Below, in pieces: positions 36,113 through 44,623 of a DNA stretch of 61,176 nucleotides (position 1 is its first letter; the number at the start of each line of letters is the position of its first letter). This DNA is from Opitutia bacterium (GTDB lineage Bacteria > Verrucomicrobiota > Verrucomicrobiia > Opitutales > Opitutaceae). Position numbers and translations under genes: made by a program. The notes under the pieces are model-generated. The model was not told where the DNA came from. It saw only the letters and a list, made by a program, of their open reading frames with translations, and made no database searches. Location: the NCBI GenBank assembly GCA_947461205.1, contig CANHJG010000013.1, forward strand, positions 1-61,176, given 5' to 3'.

Positions 36113-37825
36113 TCAGCTGCGATCCGCGGTGTATTGGCAAATCACCGTCACCGTCGGTGGGGGCGTACCGTTGCGGACCTGGAGAAGCATCAGCACGTCC
36201 TTATAACCTTTGCGGCGACCGATCACCTGGTAGTCGCCCGGCAAAACCTTCACCGTGAAATTCTCCGACAGCGTCGGCTGCCGGAAATTCGCGATGGACA
36301 CGTAGGTCTTGCCATCGGATTTGAAAGTCACCTCGACCGCTTTGCTTTGGGCGGTCAGCAGCGTATGCAGCTGTTGCATGGTGTCGTCGTTCGGCAGCGC
36401 ATAACCGGGCTTGATCGCCATCGCGCGACTGAAGACCCGGATCGCGGCCTGAAACTCGGAGTTGTTCGCCAACTGCTTCGCGTTCTCGATGAGGCGGTCG
36501 TATTCGAGCAGGGTGCGGATCATCGTCCCGCATCGGATGTAGGCCTCCTTCGCGTCGGCTTGATCCGGTTCCAGCTTGAGCGTCTCCGCATAGGCGTCGC
36601 GCGCCTCTTTCCACTGGTGTTGGTTTTCATAGGCGTAACCTTTCTTCAGCGCCTTCTGTACCGCATCACGGTGCTCGTTCTCCCTCGCCGACCGCAACAT
36701 CGCCTGCACTTCGGTCTTCTGCGGGTAAACCTTCAGGGCGTTCTGGCACTCTTTCATCGCGTTGGCCCAGTCGCGCCGCTTGATCGCCGCCTGCGCCGCC
36801 GTAAACGCGGCTTCAAATCTCGTTTCTTTTTCCAGCCGGCTCGCCCGAGCCTGCCCGCCCTGGGCCGCGGCGGAGAATCCGTCAAGTGCGAACGCCTTCT
36901 GGTAGGACTCGGCCGCCGGCGCATATTGCCCCTGCTTCTCCAACGACTCACCCTGCAGCAACAACGCAAAGACACGGTCGATGTTCTCCGCCCGCTTCAG
37001 CCCCTGCAGGGCGATTTCATTGCCCGGCGCCATTTCCAGTGCCCCGGTGAAGGCGGCCTTGGCGGTTTCCCTCTGGCCCTTCGTCAGCGCCTGCTGACCG
37101 GTCAACAGGCTCTCCTGCACCTTGGTGGCCAACGCCACTTCCGCTTTCTTCAACTCGGCAAATCCCTCGTCAAAGATTTTTTTCGCACCCAAAAAGTTTC
37201 CATCGTCCAACAATTTTCGGCCCGCACCGGCGTCTTCGAACGCCGCTTCCAGCGCGCCCGGCGCCAGACGGCGCGCCCTCTCCAGGTCTTTGATTCGGAC
37301 CAAAATCGCATCGTAACCCTGCTGCGCCTCATGCTTGGCCTTCACGTTCCGGCTGAAGACATCCATATCGGAATTCAACCCCTCGAACTTCGAAAACGCC
37401 TTGCCCCACTCGTGGGCGGCCAACAGCCCCTCAGCTTCCTGGAATGACTTGGTGATTAAAATCAGTCGCTGCAACTGCACGGGATGGTCCTGCGGGAGCC
37501 GCCGCAATTCGTTGAGCGCTTTCGCCGCGGTCGCCCGCGCCAACTCCGCCTTCGACTGGCTGACGAAAGCGGTGTTCGCGTCCTCGTGGGTCGGTGCGCT
37601 CGCCACGACCGATCCACCCGATTGAAAAATCGCGGGCCCCAACACGAGCTTCGCCAGGCGGATGAACACCGCCGCGGTCAGCAGCAGGCCGAAGAAGCCG
37701 CCCACCGTCCAATACAGGACGCGTTTCCACGTCCAGCGACGTTGCGCAGTTTCCCGACCGGCTTCGGGGTTCCAGTGAATAATCCGGCGCTTCTTGCCGG
37801 TCGGTGCTTCGGTGTCATCTGCCAT
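36113..37825 (-). CDS. membrane-anchored TPR protein with PEGA-like C-terminal domain
   Basis: 570 aa. The start MADDTEAPTGKKRRIIHW was chosen over an upstream ATG because the extra residues are not protein-like. A cytoplasmic basic tail precedes one transmembrane helix at about 37-60. Residues about 90-490 are helical repeats of TPR type (QEAEGLLAAHEWGKAFSKF, AKAAFTGALEMAPGNEIALQ, ARDAYAETLKLEPDQADAKE). Residues about 500-570 form a small beta domain, VEVTFKSDGKTYVSI and LPGDYQVIGRRKGYKDVLM, like PEGA or surface-anchored carboxypeptidase-like domains. It probably scaffolds a periplasmic complex. It heads the minus-strand operon facing the TolQ-VWA operon. Confidence 0.8.
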   Translation of the reverse strand: MADDTEAPTGKKRRIIHWNPEAGRETAQRRWTWKRVLYWTVGGFFGLLLTAAVFIRLAKLVLGPAIFQSGGSVVASAPTHEDANTAFVSQSKAELARATAAKALNELRRLPQDHPVQLQRLILITKSFQEAEGLLAAHEWGKAFSKFEGLNSDMDVFSRNVKAKHEAQQGYDAILVRIKDLERARRLAPGALEAAFEDAGAGRKLLDDGNFLGAKKIFDEGFAELKKAEVALATKVQESLLTGQQALTKGQRETAKAAFTGALEMAPGNEIALQGLKRAENIDRVFALLLQGESLEKQGQYAPAAESYQKAFALDGFSAAAQGGQARASRLEKETRFEAAFTAAQAAIKRRDWANAMKECQNALKVYPQKTEVQAMLRSARENEHRDAVQKALKKGYAYENQHQWKEARDAYAETLKLEPDQADAKEAYIRCGTMIRTLLEYDRLIENAKQLANNSEFQAAIRVFSRAMAIKPGYALPNDDTMQQLHTLLTAQSKAVEVTFKSDGKTYVSIANFRQPTLSENFTVKVLPGDYQVIGRRKGYKDVLMLLQVRNGTPPPTVTVICQYTADRS

Positions 37826-38078
37826 GGTTGGGTAAGCCGCTTGGCGCCATTTACGAGGTTGGGGAGGACGAAGGAGCAAACGTGACCGCAAACGATCGAA
37901 AATTCAAACGCGGGGTGGACCGTTCCAGACCATGCTTTGTTCATGCCAAAATGCAACGGGCTTTGTCTTTCGTTGGACCAAACCGGCGCGGAAAACTCCC
38001 GGGCGATGCCTCGCACTTGCCAACCCACCGAACCCGCTTAACCGTTCTGCCGCCGCTCGCCTCCCCCGCCGCTCCCTC

Positions 38079-38903
38079 ATGAAAGCCTCCGCCGGATTTG
38101 CTGCTTCCGCCCTTTCCCTCGCCGCCCTACTGTTCGGCGGCTGCTACGAGGTGCCCGTCACCGGCCGCCGCTCGATGAATTTGGTCGACGAGAAAGAAGT
38201 CACCAAAATGAGCATCGCCGCCTTCGACGACATGAAGCGCCGCTACCCCCTCTCCCGGGACAAGGAACGCATCGCCCAACTCCAGCGCGTCGGCGACCGC
38301 ATCGCCAAGGTGGTTTTTTGGGACATGCCGGACGCCGATTGGGAGTTCGTCGTCTTCGAAGTGCCCCAGCAAATCAACGCGTTTGCCATGGGCGGGGGCA
38401 AAGTCGGCATCTTCTCCGGTCTCTATAAGATCATCGAAAACGACGACCAGCTCGCCTCCGTGATCGCCCACGAGATTGCGCACGTCACGGCGAAGCATAT
38501 TCACGAGCAGCTCTCCCAGGAAATGATGGTCAACACCGGCGGACTCGTCGGCGGCGTCGCCCTCATGGGCACCGGCGCCAATGTGCTCACCAGCCAGGCC
38601 CTCATGAACGTCTACGGCCTCACCGCCGGTGTCACCGGCCTCGCCTTCGACCGCAAAAAAGAAAAAGAGGCCGACTACATCGGTCTCATGTATCTGGCCC
38701 GCGCGGGCTATAACCCCGAGGAATCGGTCAAGGTCCTCGAAAAACTTGACGGTGAGTCCGCCAACCAGCCCGTCCAGCCCGCTTTTCTTTCCACCCACCC
38801 GTCCAACCCGGAGCGCATCCTCCAGCTGATGGACGCCATGCCCAAGGCCCTGGCCGTCCGCGAAAAAAGCGTCATCGAAGCGAAGCCGACGCTGATCAAA
38901 TAA
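38079..38903 (+). CDS. M48 family metalloprotease lipoprotein
   Basis: 274 aa from MKASAGFAASALSLAALLFGGC; the lipobox LFGGC puts the lipid on Cys22. The zinc motif is H131-E-I-A-H135 in SVIAHEIAHVTAKH, with the third ligand expected in EKEADYIGLMYLARAGY. The C-terminal STHPSNPERI block is typical of M48C proteases such as LoiP/BepA. Such enzymes degrade misfolded outer-membrane proteins in the periplasm. The gene diverges from the TPR gene and converges on the YugP-type gene, with a terminator hairpin between. Confidence 0.94.
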   Translation: MKASAGFAASALSLAALLFGGCYEVPVTGRRSMNLVDEKEVTKMSIAAFDDMKRRYPLSRDKERIAQLQRVGDRIAKVVFWDMPDADWEFVVFEVPQQINAFAMGGGKVGIFSGLYKIIENDDQLASVIAHEIAHVTAKHIHEQLSQEMMVNTGGLVGGVALMGTGANVLTSQALMNVYGLTAGVTGLAFDRKKEKEADYIGLMYLARAGYNPEESVKVLEKLDGESANQPVQPAFLSTHPSNPERILQLMDAMPKALAVREKSVIEAKPTLIK

Positions 38904-38945
38904 GCGGCGCCATCCCACCTCCGATCGCCGCGCAATAGCGGCACG

Positions 38946-38971
38946 AAAAAGGGCGGTCGCCACGACCGCCC
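38946..38971 (-). terminator. intrinsic terminator between M48 and YugP-type genes
   Basis: A perfect 9-bp stem GGGCGGTCG-CCA-CGACCGCCC has five A on its left, giving a U-tract on the minus strand after the YugP-type gene. On the plus strand TCCTTCTC follows, so it may also stop M48 transcripts less efficiently. Confidence 0.7.
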
Positions 38972-39008
38972 TCCTTCTCACCCCAGTCAGCGCCCGACCT
39001 CGCTCCGC

Positions 39009-39734
39009 TCACTCCCGCCGGGAGGACACCAGATAAAGCAGGTAGAGGAGCGAACTGACGAACGCCGCCACATACGTGAGCGCCGCCGCATTGAGGGTCT
39101 GGGTCACCCCAGGCATCTCATCGCGACCGACGATCCCGAGTTCCACGAGCTGAACTTTGGCCCGCTTGCTCGCATCGAACTCCACCGGCAGCGTCACGAA
39201 CTGGAAGAACGCCAGCACGGCGTAGCAGATGATGGCGACGTCGAGGAGCAGGCCCGTCAGACCGCGCACCAGAAAAAAACTCGCCACCATCAGAATCGGG
39301 ATGACGCGCGTGACGATGTTCGTCGCCGGCACCAGCGCCATCCGGAAGTGCAACATCGAATACCCCACCTTGTGCTGGATCGCATGGCCCGCCTCGTGGG
39401 CGGCCACCCCGAGCGCCGCGAGGCTCGTGCCCCGGTAGTTTTCTTCCGAAAGCACGAGGCGTTTGTTGATCGGGTCGTAATGGTCGGTCAGGTGGCCGTC
39501 GGTCGATGTAATCTCCACGTCGTCGATGCCCGCCCGCGCCATCACGGCTTCGGCCGCTTCGCGACCCGTGATGCCTCCGCGCGAGAGGATTTTCGCGTTT
39601 CGGTTGTAGACGCTCGACACGCGAAACTGCGCATAGAGCGACAGCACCATGACGAGAATAATCAGAACCATGAAAAGACCCGGCGACAAAAAGGAGCCGT
39701 TGCCGAGCAGGGCGAAGAGGACGGGGGCATTCAT
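39009..39734 (-). CDS. YugP-type membrane zinc metallopeptidase
   Basis: 241 aa. An N-terminal transmembrane helix (FMVLIILVMVLSLYAQ) is followed by the zinc motif H113-E-A-G-H117 in GVAAHEAGHAIQHKVGY and then by two or three further membrane helices (about 150-185 and 215-236). These match the YugP/peptidase_Mpr family of integral membrane proteases, whose substrates are unknown. It is convergent with the M48 gene. Its start codon is 24 nt after the U-tract of the upstream terminator. Confidence 0.92.
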   Translation of the reverse strand: MNAPVLFALLGNGSFLSPGLFMVLIILVMVLSLYAQFRVSSVYNRNAKILSRGGITGREAAEAVMARAGIDDVEITSTDGHLTDHYDPINKRLVLSEENYRGTSLAALGVAAHEAGHAIQHKVGYSMLHFRMALVPATNIVTRVIPILMVASFFLVRGLTGLLLDVAIICYAVLAFFQFVTLPVEFDASKRAKVQLVELGIVGRDEMPGVTQTLNAAALTYVAAFVSSLLYLLYLVSSRRE

Positions 39735-39758
39735 GTGGCGTGTGGATTTTTCGGTGGG

Positions 39759-39802
39759 AAAAACTCCGGTACCGGAGGTGTCCGGGTCGGCCCGAACGGC
39801 CG
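39759..39802 (-). terminator. tandem hairpins just before the YugP-type gene
   Basis: Hairpin 1 (39788-39802) is CGGCC-CGAAC-GGCCG. Hairpin 2 (39764-39777) is CTCCG-GTAC-CGGAG followed on the minus strand by five T. It lies downstream of the Gfo/Idh gene and ends 24 nt before the YugP-type start. The loop-side CGAACGGCC text resembles the nusA-leader hairpin. Confidence 0.55.
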
Positions 39803-39881
39803 CACAACCTAAACAAAACGCGCAGTTTGCCAGTGCAAACCGCGCGTTTGGAAACGAAGCGAAGGGATTCTAAATCCCGCG

Positions 39882-41030
39882 TTAGCCGATCTTCGGCACG
39901 TCCACCCAACGTCGCTCGGCCCACGACTTGAGCCCGAGTTCGGCGAGCTGCACGCCCTTGGCACCCTGCAACAGATTCCACGGAAACGGATCGCCTTTCA
40001 CCACATGCTTCAGGAAGAGCTCCCACTGCACTTTGAACGCGTTGTCGTACTCGCCCTGGTTCGGCACTGTCGTCCACCCGTCCATGTACTTAATCGGGCT
40101 GTCGATGTCGGGATTCCACGTGCAACGCGGCGTCGCGGACAGGTGTTGGGCCGTGCAGTTGCGCAACCCGGCCACCGCCGAACCGTGTGTGCCGTCGACC
40201 TGCAATGTCAGCAGATCGTCGCGGCGCACGCGCACGTCCCACGAAGAGTTGAAGTGGCAGATCACGCCGTTGACCAACTCGAACGTCGCATACGCCGAAT
40301 CGTCGGCCGTGCATGGGTAGGGCTTGCCCGCCTCGTCCCAGCGCTGCGGCAGATGCGTCGCGCCGAGGCAGGTCAGCGACTTCACTTCGCCGAACAGATT
40401 CTGGATCACATACTGCCAGTGACAGAGCATATCGACGATGATGCCGCCGTCGTCTTCCTTGCGGTAGTTCCACGACGGGCGCTGCAGTTTCTCGTGCTCG
40501 CCGGTGAAGACCCAATAGCCAAACTCGCCGCGCACCGAAAGGATCTTTCCAAAAAAACCGGTATCGATCAGGTATTTCAGTTTCAGGAGGCCCGGCAGCC
40601 ACAGCTTGTCCTGCACCACGCCGTTCTTGAGTCCCGCCGCCGTCACTTCGTGCGCGAGCGCCAGCGCCTCGGCCGCCGAGGTTGCCGAGGGTTTTTCACA
40701 ATAAATGTGTTTCCCTGCGGCGATGGCCTTCCGCACGCCGATGGGCCGCTGGCCTGTCAGCGTCGCATCGAAATAGATCTGGTTCGCCGGATCGGCCAAC
40801 GCCGCGTCGAGGTTTGTCGAGTACCGCTTCACGCCCGCTCGGGCCGCAAGCGCCGCCAACTTCGGCTCGCTCCGGCCAATGAGAATCGGATCGGGCATGA
40901 TCACCTCGGTCTCGCCGAGTTTGATGCCGCCCTGATCGATGATCGCCTTGATGGAGCGCAGCAGATGCTGGTTGGTGCCCATGCGTCCGGTGACGCCGTT
41001 CATGATAATGCCGACTTTGTGCGTGGTCAT
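39882..41030 (-). CDS. Gfo/Idh/MocA family oxidoreductase
   Basis: 382 aa starting MTTHKVGIIMNGVTGRMG, a Rossmann dinucleotide site. The catalytic-lysine motif reads IYCEKPSATSAAEALAL, intact in contrast to the pseudogene. Later text (WNYRKEDDGGIIVDMLCHWQYV) gives the usual His/Asp active-site region. The family oxidises or reduces sugars and inositols with NAD(P). No signal peptide, so cytoplasmic. It is divergent from an AraC-type regulator 115 nt away, which probably controls it in response to a sugar. Confidence 0.92.
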   Translation of the reverse strand: MTTHKVGIIMNGVTGRMGTNQHLLRSIKAIIDQGGIKLGETEVIMPDPILIGRSEPKLAALAARAGVKRYSTNLDAALADPANQIYFDATLTGQRPIGVRKAIAAGKHIYCEKPSATSAAEALALAHEVTAAGLKNGVVQDKLWLPGLLKLKYLIDTGFFGKILSVRGEFGYWVFTGEHEKLQRPSWNYRKEDDGGIIVDMLCHWQYVIQNLFGEVKSLTCLGATHLPQRWDEAGKPYPCTADDSAYATFELVNGVICHFNSSWDVRVRRDDLLTLQVDGTHGSAVAGLRNCTAQHLSATPRCTWNPDIDSPIKYMDGWTTVPNQGEYDNAFKVQWELFLKHVVKGDPFPWNLLQGAKGVQLAELGLKSWAERRWVDVPKIG

Positions 41031-41088
41031 AGAAGAAGAGGAGCCCCGGTTTTCGACCAACCGGTCAACGGGGCGACCACACTCTACA

Positions 41089-41120
41089 CGGAAACCACCG
41101 CTTGCGTTAGCACGTTTCCG
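41089..41120. promoter_or_regulatory. dyad in the Gfo/Idh-AraC intergenic region
   Basis: CGGAAAC (41089-41095) and GTTTCCG (41114-41120) form a 7-bp inverted repeat with an 18-nt spacer in the 115-bp divergent region. Position and symmetry suit the binding of a dimeric regulator, perhaps the AraC protein encoded next to it. Confidence 0.4.
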
Positions 41121-41145
41121 ACTTTTTCTAGTACGATTCCGTCCC

Positions 41146-41907
41146 ATGCTCGCCTGGAGTCCCCTGCTCGTCCAAAAAATCGAAATCCACGCGTTGGATT
41201 TTGTCCTGCGCAAACTCCAGCTCAACCGCCATCGCGACGCGGAGGTCGCACCCCACGGCCACGCCTATGCGCAGCTGATTCTCTACCTTTCCGGCGAAGG
41301 CGTGCAGACCGTGAACGGCCGGCGCCGCCGGGCTCGCGCCGGGGACCTCTTCGTCATCCCGCCGCACGTTCCTCACGGCTTTTCCGTCGCCGGCCGCAGC
41401 CGCCCGCTCTGTCTTGTGCTCGACTACGAGCTCGAGGACGCCGGCCGCGTCCGCTCCGCCCACCGCACCCTCTCGTCCGCGACTCTGAACGAGCTCCACG
41501 CGCTGCTCTCGCGCGTTCCGCGCAAAGGCCGGCTCACGCTGGCCGACTATCCGGCGATCCTCGCCGTCGTGGCCCGTCTCCTCGACCACTCGCCCGTCGC
41601 CGACCCGCCCGTCCTCACGCTTTTCGAAAAACTCCGCGACCGCGTTCGCGCCCCCGCTTCGTTCGAGAAAATTGCCCGCGACCTCGGGTATCATCCCGAC
41701 CATCTCACCCGGAAACTGAAACGCGAATCCGGTCTCGGCCTCCGCGCCCTGCGCGACCGCGTCCGCCTCGAGTGCGCGCAGGCCGCCCTGCGCAGCAAAA
41801 TGGCCGTCGCCGAGGCCGCCGCCCAAGCCGGCTTCGACGATCCCAACTATTTCAGCCGCTGGTTTCGCCGCCAGACCGGGCGCACCCCGCGGGCGTGGCG
41901 GCCGTGA
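41146..41907 (+). CDS. AraC family transcriptional regulator
   Basis: 253 aa from MLAWSPLLVQKIEIHALDF. The N-terminal cupin sensor domain is APHGHAYAQLILYLSGEGVQ then GDLFVIPPHVPHGF. The C-terminal double helix-turn-helix (about 170-253) has SFEKIARDLGYHPDHLTRKLKRE and the second recognition part AEAAAQAGFDDPNYFSRWFRRQTGRTP, the AraC signature. It is divergent from the Gfo/Idh gene and converges on the cupin gene 7 nt away. Local control of a sugar-use gene is likely. Confidence 0.93.
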   Translation: MLAWSPLLVQKIEIHALDFVLRKLQLNRHRDAEVAPHGHAYAQLILYLSGEGVQTVNGRRRRARAGDLFVIPPHVPHGFSVAGRSRPLCLVLDYELEDAGRVRSAHRTLSSATLNELHALLSRVPRKGRLTLADYPAILAVVARLLDHSPVADPPVLTLFEKLRDRVRAPASFEKIARDLGYHPDHLTRKLKRESGLGLRALRDRVRLECAQAALRSKMAVAEAAAQAGFDDPNYFSRWFRRQTGRTPRAWRP

Positions 41908-41913
41908 CCCCGC

Positions 41914-42369
41914 TCATGCGCCCGGCGCGACCGTGCACTGCGGCTGCGCGCCCGCCGGCAAGGGCGGGATCGCACCCTCGCCCGCCTTCGGCAGCGTGCC
42001 GTTCAGCTCCTGCCGCCAGTGCGCCACGTCACCGCCCGGGCAATACACGTAGATCATGTGCATCGGTTCGTCGCCGGTATTGGTGAGCTGGTGAAACAAG
42101 GTCGGCGGCATGAAGACCGCCTGCCCCGCCTTGATCGGACTGCGCTCGGTGCCGACGCAGATTTCACCTTCGCCCTGCACGATGAAGTAAACCTCTTCCT
42201 GCTCCTGGTTGTGCCAGGGCACCTGTCCGCCCTTGGGCTCCAAAATCGAATAGCCCATCGAAAAACCCTTGGCCGCGATCGGCTGGCCCAATTGGCCGAC
42301 GAGGCCGCGGCCCCATCGACGCGCGGGAAAAGTGCCACCGGGAAGCTTAGCGAGGTCGGCGATAATCAT
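41914..42369 (-). CDS. cupin domain protein
   Basis: 151 aa from MIIADLAKLPGGTFPARRWG. The cupin motifs are visible: PWHNQEQEEVYFIVQGEGEI (motif 1, HN...E) and AVFMPPTLFHQLTNTG (motif 2, with His). It is a small single-domain cupin like those that act on sugars or as sensors; the reaction is unknown. It follows tamA on the same strand, 79 nt after its stop, and is convergent with the AraC gene. Confidence 0.88.
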   Translation of the reverse strand: MIIADLAKLPGGTFPARRWGRGLVGQLGQPIAAKGFSMGYSILEPKGGQVPWHNQEQEEVYFIVQGEGEICVGTERSPIKAGQAVFMPPTLFHQLTNTGDEPMHMIYVYCPGGDVAHWRQELNGTLPKAGEGAIPPLPAGAQPQCTVAPGA

Positions 42370-42448
42370 AGCCCCCAGCTCTACGCCGCCTGCCCGCGCT
42401 GCGGCGACAAGATTTTTTCCCGGCGCCGTTGCTCCGTCGCCCCGGCTG

Positions 42449-44623
42449 CTAAAAAGGCGCACCCACCGAAATCTGCCACGTGCCGCCCGGGTCGCCCGCG
42501 CGCGGTTTGAAATTTCGTCCATACTCCACGCGCACCGGTCCGATCAGCGTCTGGTAACGCACGCCGAGCCCCGCCGAATACAGCCGCTCGCCTGCCACCG
42601 GATAGTCCCGCAGTTCCGCCGCCGTGGCCACCGCGTCGCTGAATCCGACGACCGACCACTGCGACGTCAGCGCCTGTTCAACTTCCAGATTCGCGAGCGT
42701 GGCGCTCTTCGCGCCGACGAAACGCCCGCCGGCCCCGCGCGGCGAAGCTTCGCCCTCACGGTAACCGCGAATGCTGCTGCCTCCGCCCGGGAAGAACCGC
42801 TTGTTCACCGGCAGCCTCCGGTCGCCCGTGCCCCAGGTCGTGATGACGCCGTGCGTCAGCGCCGCATGCACCCAACGCCCGTCGCCCCAGGGCGTGTGAT
42901 AGGCGCCGCCCGACTCGAACCGCTGGAACTCCGCCTCGCCGCCCAGCGTCCGGCTCGCCGCCTCCACCTGCGCGAACGCCCGGTAGCCCCGCCGCGGCCG
43001 CAACGGATTGTCCCGCCGGTCGCGCGTCACGCCCGCATCGACACTCGCCACCGTCACCTGCCGGTCGTCGATCGCCCGCGTGGCCAGTTCGCTGTCCCGG
43101 TTTTTCAACGACTGGAACGTGTAACCCGCCTTCGCGTTCACGCCGAGCCAACGCACCGGCAGGCTCACCACCGCGTTCACACCATATTCCTGCCGCTGAA
43201 ACGCCAGTTCGTCCCGCTGCAGCCCGAAGACTTTCGCCGTCCCGTCCACGGACTCGCCGAACAGCTCTGGCACCGTGTAGGAATAATCACCCCGGGTGCT
43301 CTTCATCGATTGGACCAACTGTAGCCGGGTCTGGTGGGCCCTCCCGAAAACATTGAACTGCCGCAGCTCCACGGCGCCCCGCAGCTGCTCGTAGCTTCCG
43401 TAACCGAAAAGCAAATTCGTCTCGAAGCTCCGCCCCTCGCGCACCGTGAACACCGGACTCCGCACCGCGCCGTCCGCGGGCTCATACCTCACGTCCACCT
43501 TTTCGAACACCCCGAGCCGCGCGAGACGGAAACGCGCCTGGTCGATGTCCGACGGGTTCAACGGTTCGTCCGGTTTGGCCTGCACCCGGCGGCGCAGCAC
43601 CTGTTCGCGCACCCGCTCCGCGCCTTCGAACCGCACCGGACCGAGCCGCACGGGCCCGCCCGCCCGCACCCGCGCCGTCACCGCGACGTCCTTGCTCCCA
43701 TCCGCGGCTCTCGTCGCCTCGCGCGCCACGGCCACGGTCGCGTCGGCATAGCCCTGCGCAAAAAGGGCCTTCCTCAGGTCGCCCGCTACACTCTGCGCCA
43801 GCGCGGTCGTCCACGGCTGGCCGACAAATCGCGGCAGACCGCCCAACGCGACGCCCGTGCTCTCGGCCCCTTCCACCCGCACCGTCCGCACCCACCACCG
43901 CGGTCCCTCGGTCACGACCACGGCGAGCATCACCGCGCCCGTGCGCCCGTCGGCGTCGACACGAGCCGCGCGCACCTCCGCCTCGGCGAAACCGCGCTGC
44001 CGCAATTCCGCCTGCAACCCGTCCAAGCCCCGCGCCAGCCGCGCCGGCGTGTGCGCCCGACTGGCCTTGCCGGCAAACAAGCCCGCGTCGCCGCCGAAAA
44101 AACTCCGGGCCGTCCGCTCGGGCACCGCGTGCAAGCCCGCGAAGCTCACTCCGCTCACAAAAAACCGGACGCCCGGCTTCACCCGAAAGCTCACCGCCCG
44201 TGCCGCCGTCGCCCGCGGCACCGCCGTCGCCATGCTGGCATCGAGCGCGAACTCCGTCTTCTCCCCGCCCGCCCCCACCCACTCCACCACGACAGTCGGC
44301 CGCAGAAACCCTTCCTCCTGCACAGCGGACATCAACAGCCACATGGCGTCTTCCACCCCGTTTGCGCCCAACACCTCGCCGCGCGCGCTGCCGAGCAAGC
44401 GTTCCAACGAAATCCGCAGTTCCCGGTCTCTGAACCAGCCCATCCCCGCCACGCTCAACGTCGCCACCGGCGATGGTTTCGCTCCTCCGCGGGACGTGGC
44501 ACAACCCGACAGGAGTCCGCCGAGCAGCAACGCGGCACACCCGCCGACGAACCCCGGGATCGCTTGCCCTTCGCACCGAAGCGCCGCCCTCCTGCTCCGT
44601 CGTTGGTTGTTGCTCGGATCCAT
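42449..44623 (-). CDS. tamA: TamA-like Omp85 outer-membrane assembly protein with lipobox
   Basis: 724 aa from MDPSNNQRRSRRAALRCEGQ; the ATG overlaps the tamB stop as TAATG, supporting this start. A lipoprotein-like signal ends ALLLGGLLSGC (Cys41), unusual for an Omp85 protein. POTRA domains fill about 60-400 (VRLGPVRFEGAERVREQVLRRR, RLARLGVFEKVDVRYEP). The 16-strand barrel has the Omp85 motif GGGSSIRGYREGE and ends WQISVGAPF with a terminal Phe. With TamB it forms the translocation and assembly module in the outer membrane. Confidence 0.9.
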   Translation of the reverse strand: MDPSNNQRRSRRAALRCEGQAIPGFVGGCAALLLGGLLSGCATSRGGAKPSPVATLSVAGMGWFRDRELRISLERLLGSARGEVLGANGVEDAMWLLMSAVQEEGFLRPTVVVEWVGAGGEKTEFALDASMATAVPRATAARAVSFRVKPGVRFFVSGVSFAGLHAVPERTARSFFGGDAGLFAGKASRAHTPARLARGLDGLQAELRQRGFAEAEVRAARVDADGRTGAVMLAVVVTEGPRWWVRTVRVEGAESTGVALGGLPRFVGQPWTTALAQSVAGDLRKALFAQGYADATVAVAREATRAADGSKDVAVTARVRAGGPVRLGPVRFEGAERVREQVLRRRVQAKPDEPLNPSDIDQARFRLARLGVFEKVDVRYEPADGAVRSPVFTVREGRSFETNLLFGYGSYEQLRGAVELRQFNVFGRAHQTRLQLVQSMKSTRGDYSYTVPELFGESVDGTAKVFGLQRDELAFQRQEYGVNAVVSLPVRWLGVNAKAGYTFQSLKNRDSELATRAIDDRQVTVASVDAGVTRDRRDNPLRPRRGYRAFAQVEAASRTLGGEAEFQRFESGGAYHTPWGDGRWVHAALTHGVITTWGTGDRRLPVNKRFFPGGGSSIRGYREGEASPRGAGGRFVGAKSATLANLEVEQALTSQWSVVGFSDAVATAAELRDYPVAGERLYSAGLGVRYQTLIGPVRVEYGRNFKPRAGDPGGTWQISVGAPF

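Noticed and set aside
35774-37447. 557-codon plus-strand frame over the TPR gene
   Set aside because: Antisense of the TPR protein; the TPR repeats and PEGA-like domain are on the minus strand.
40005-42086. 693-codon plus-strand frame over the Gfo/Idh and AraC genes
   Set aside because: Runs through two convincing genes in the wrong frame; Arg/Pro-rich second half.
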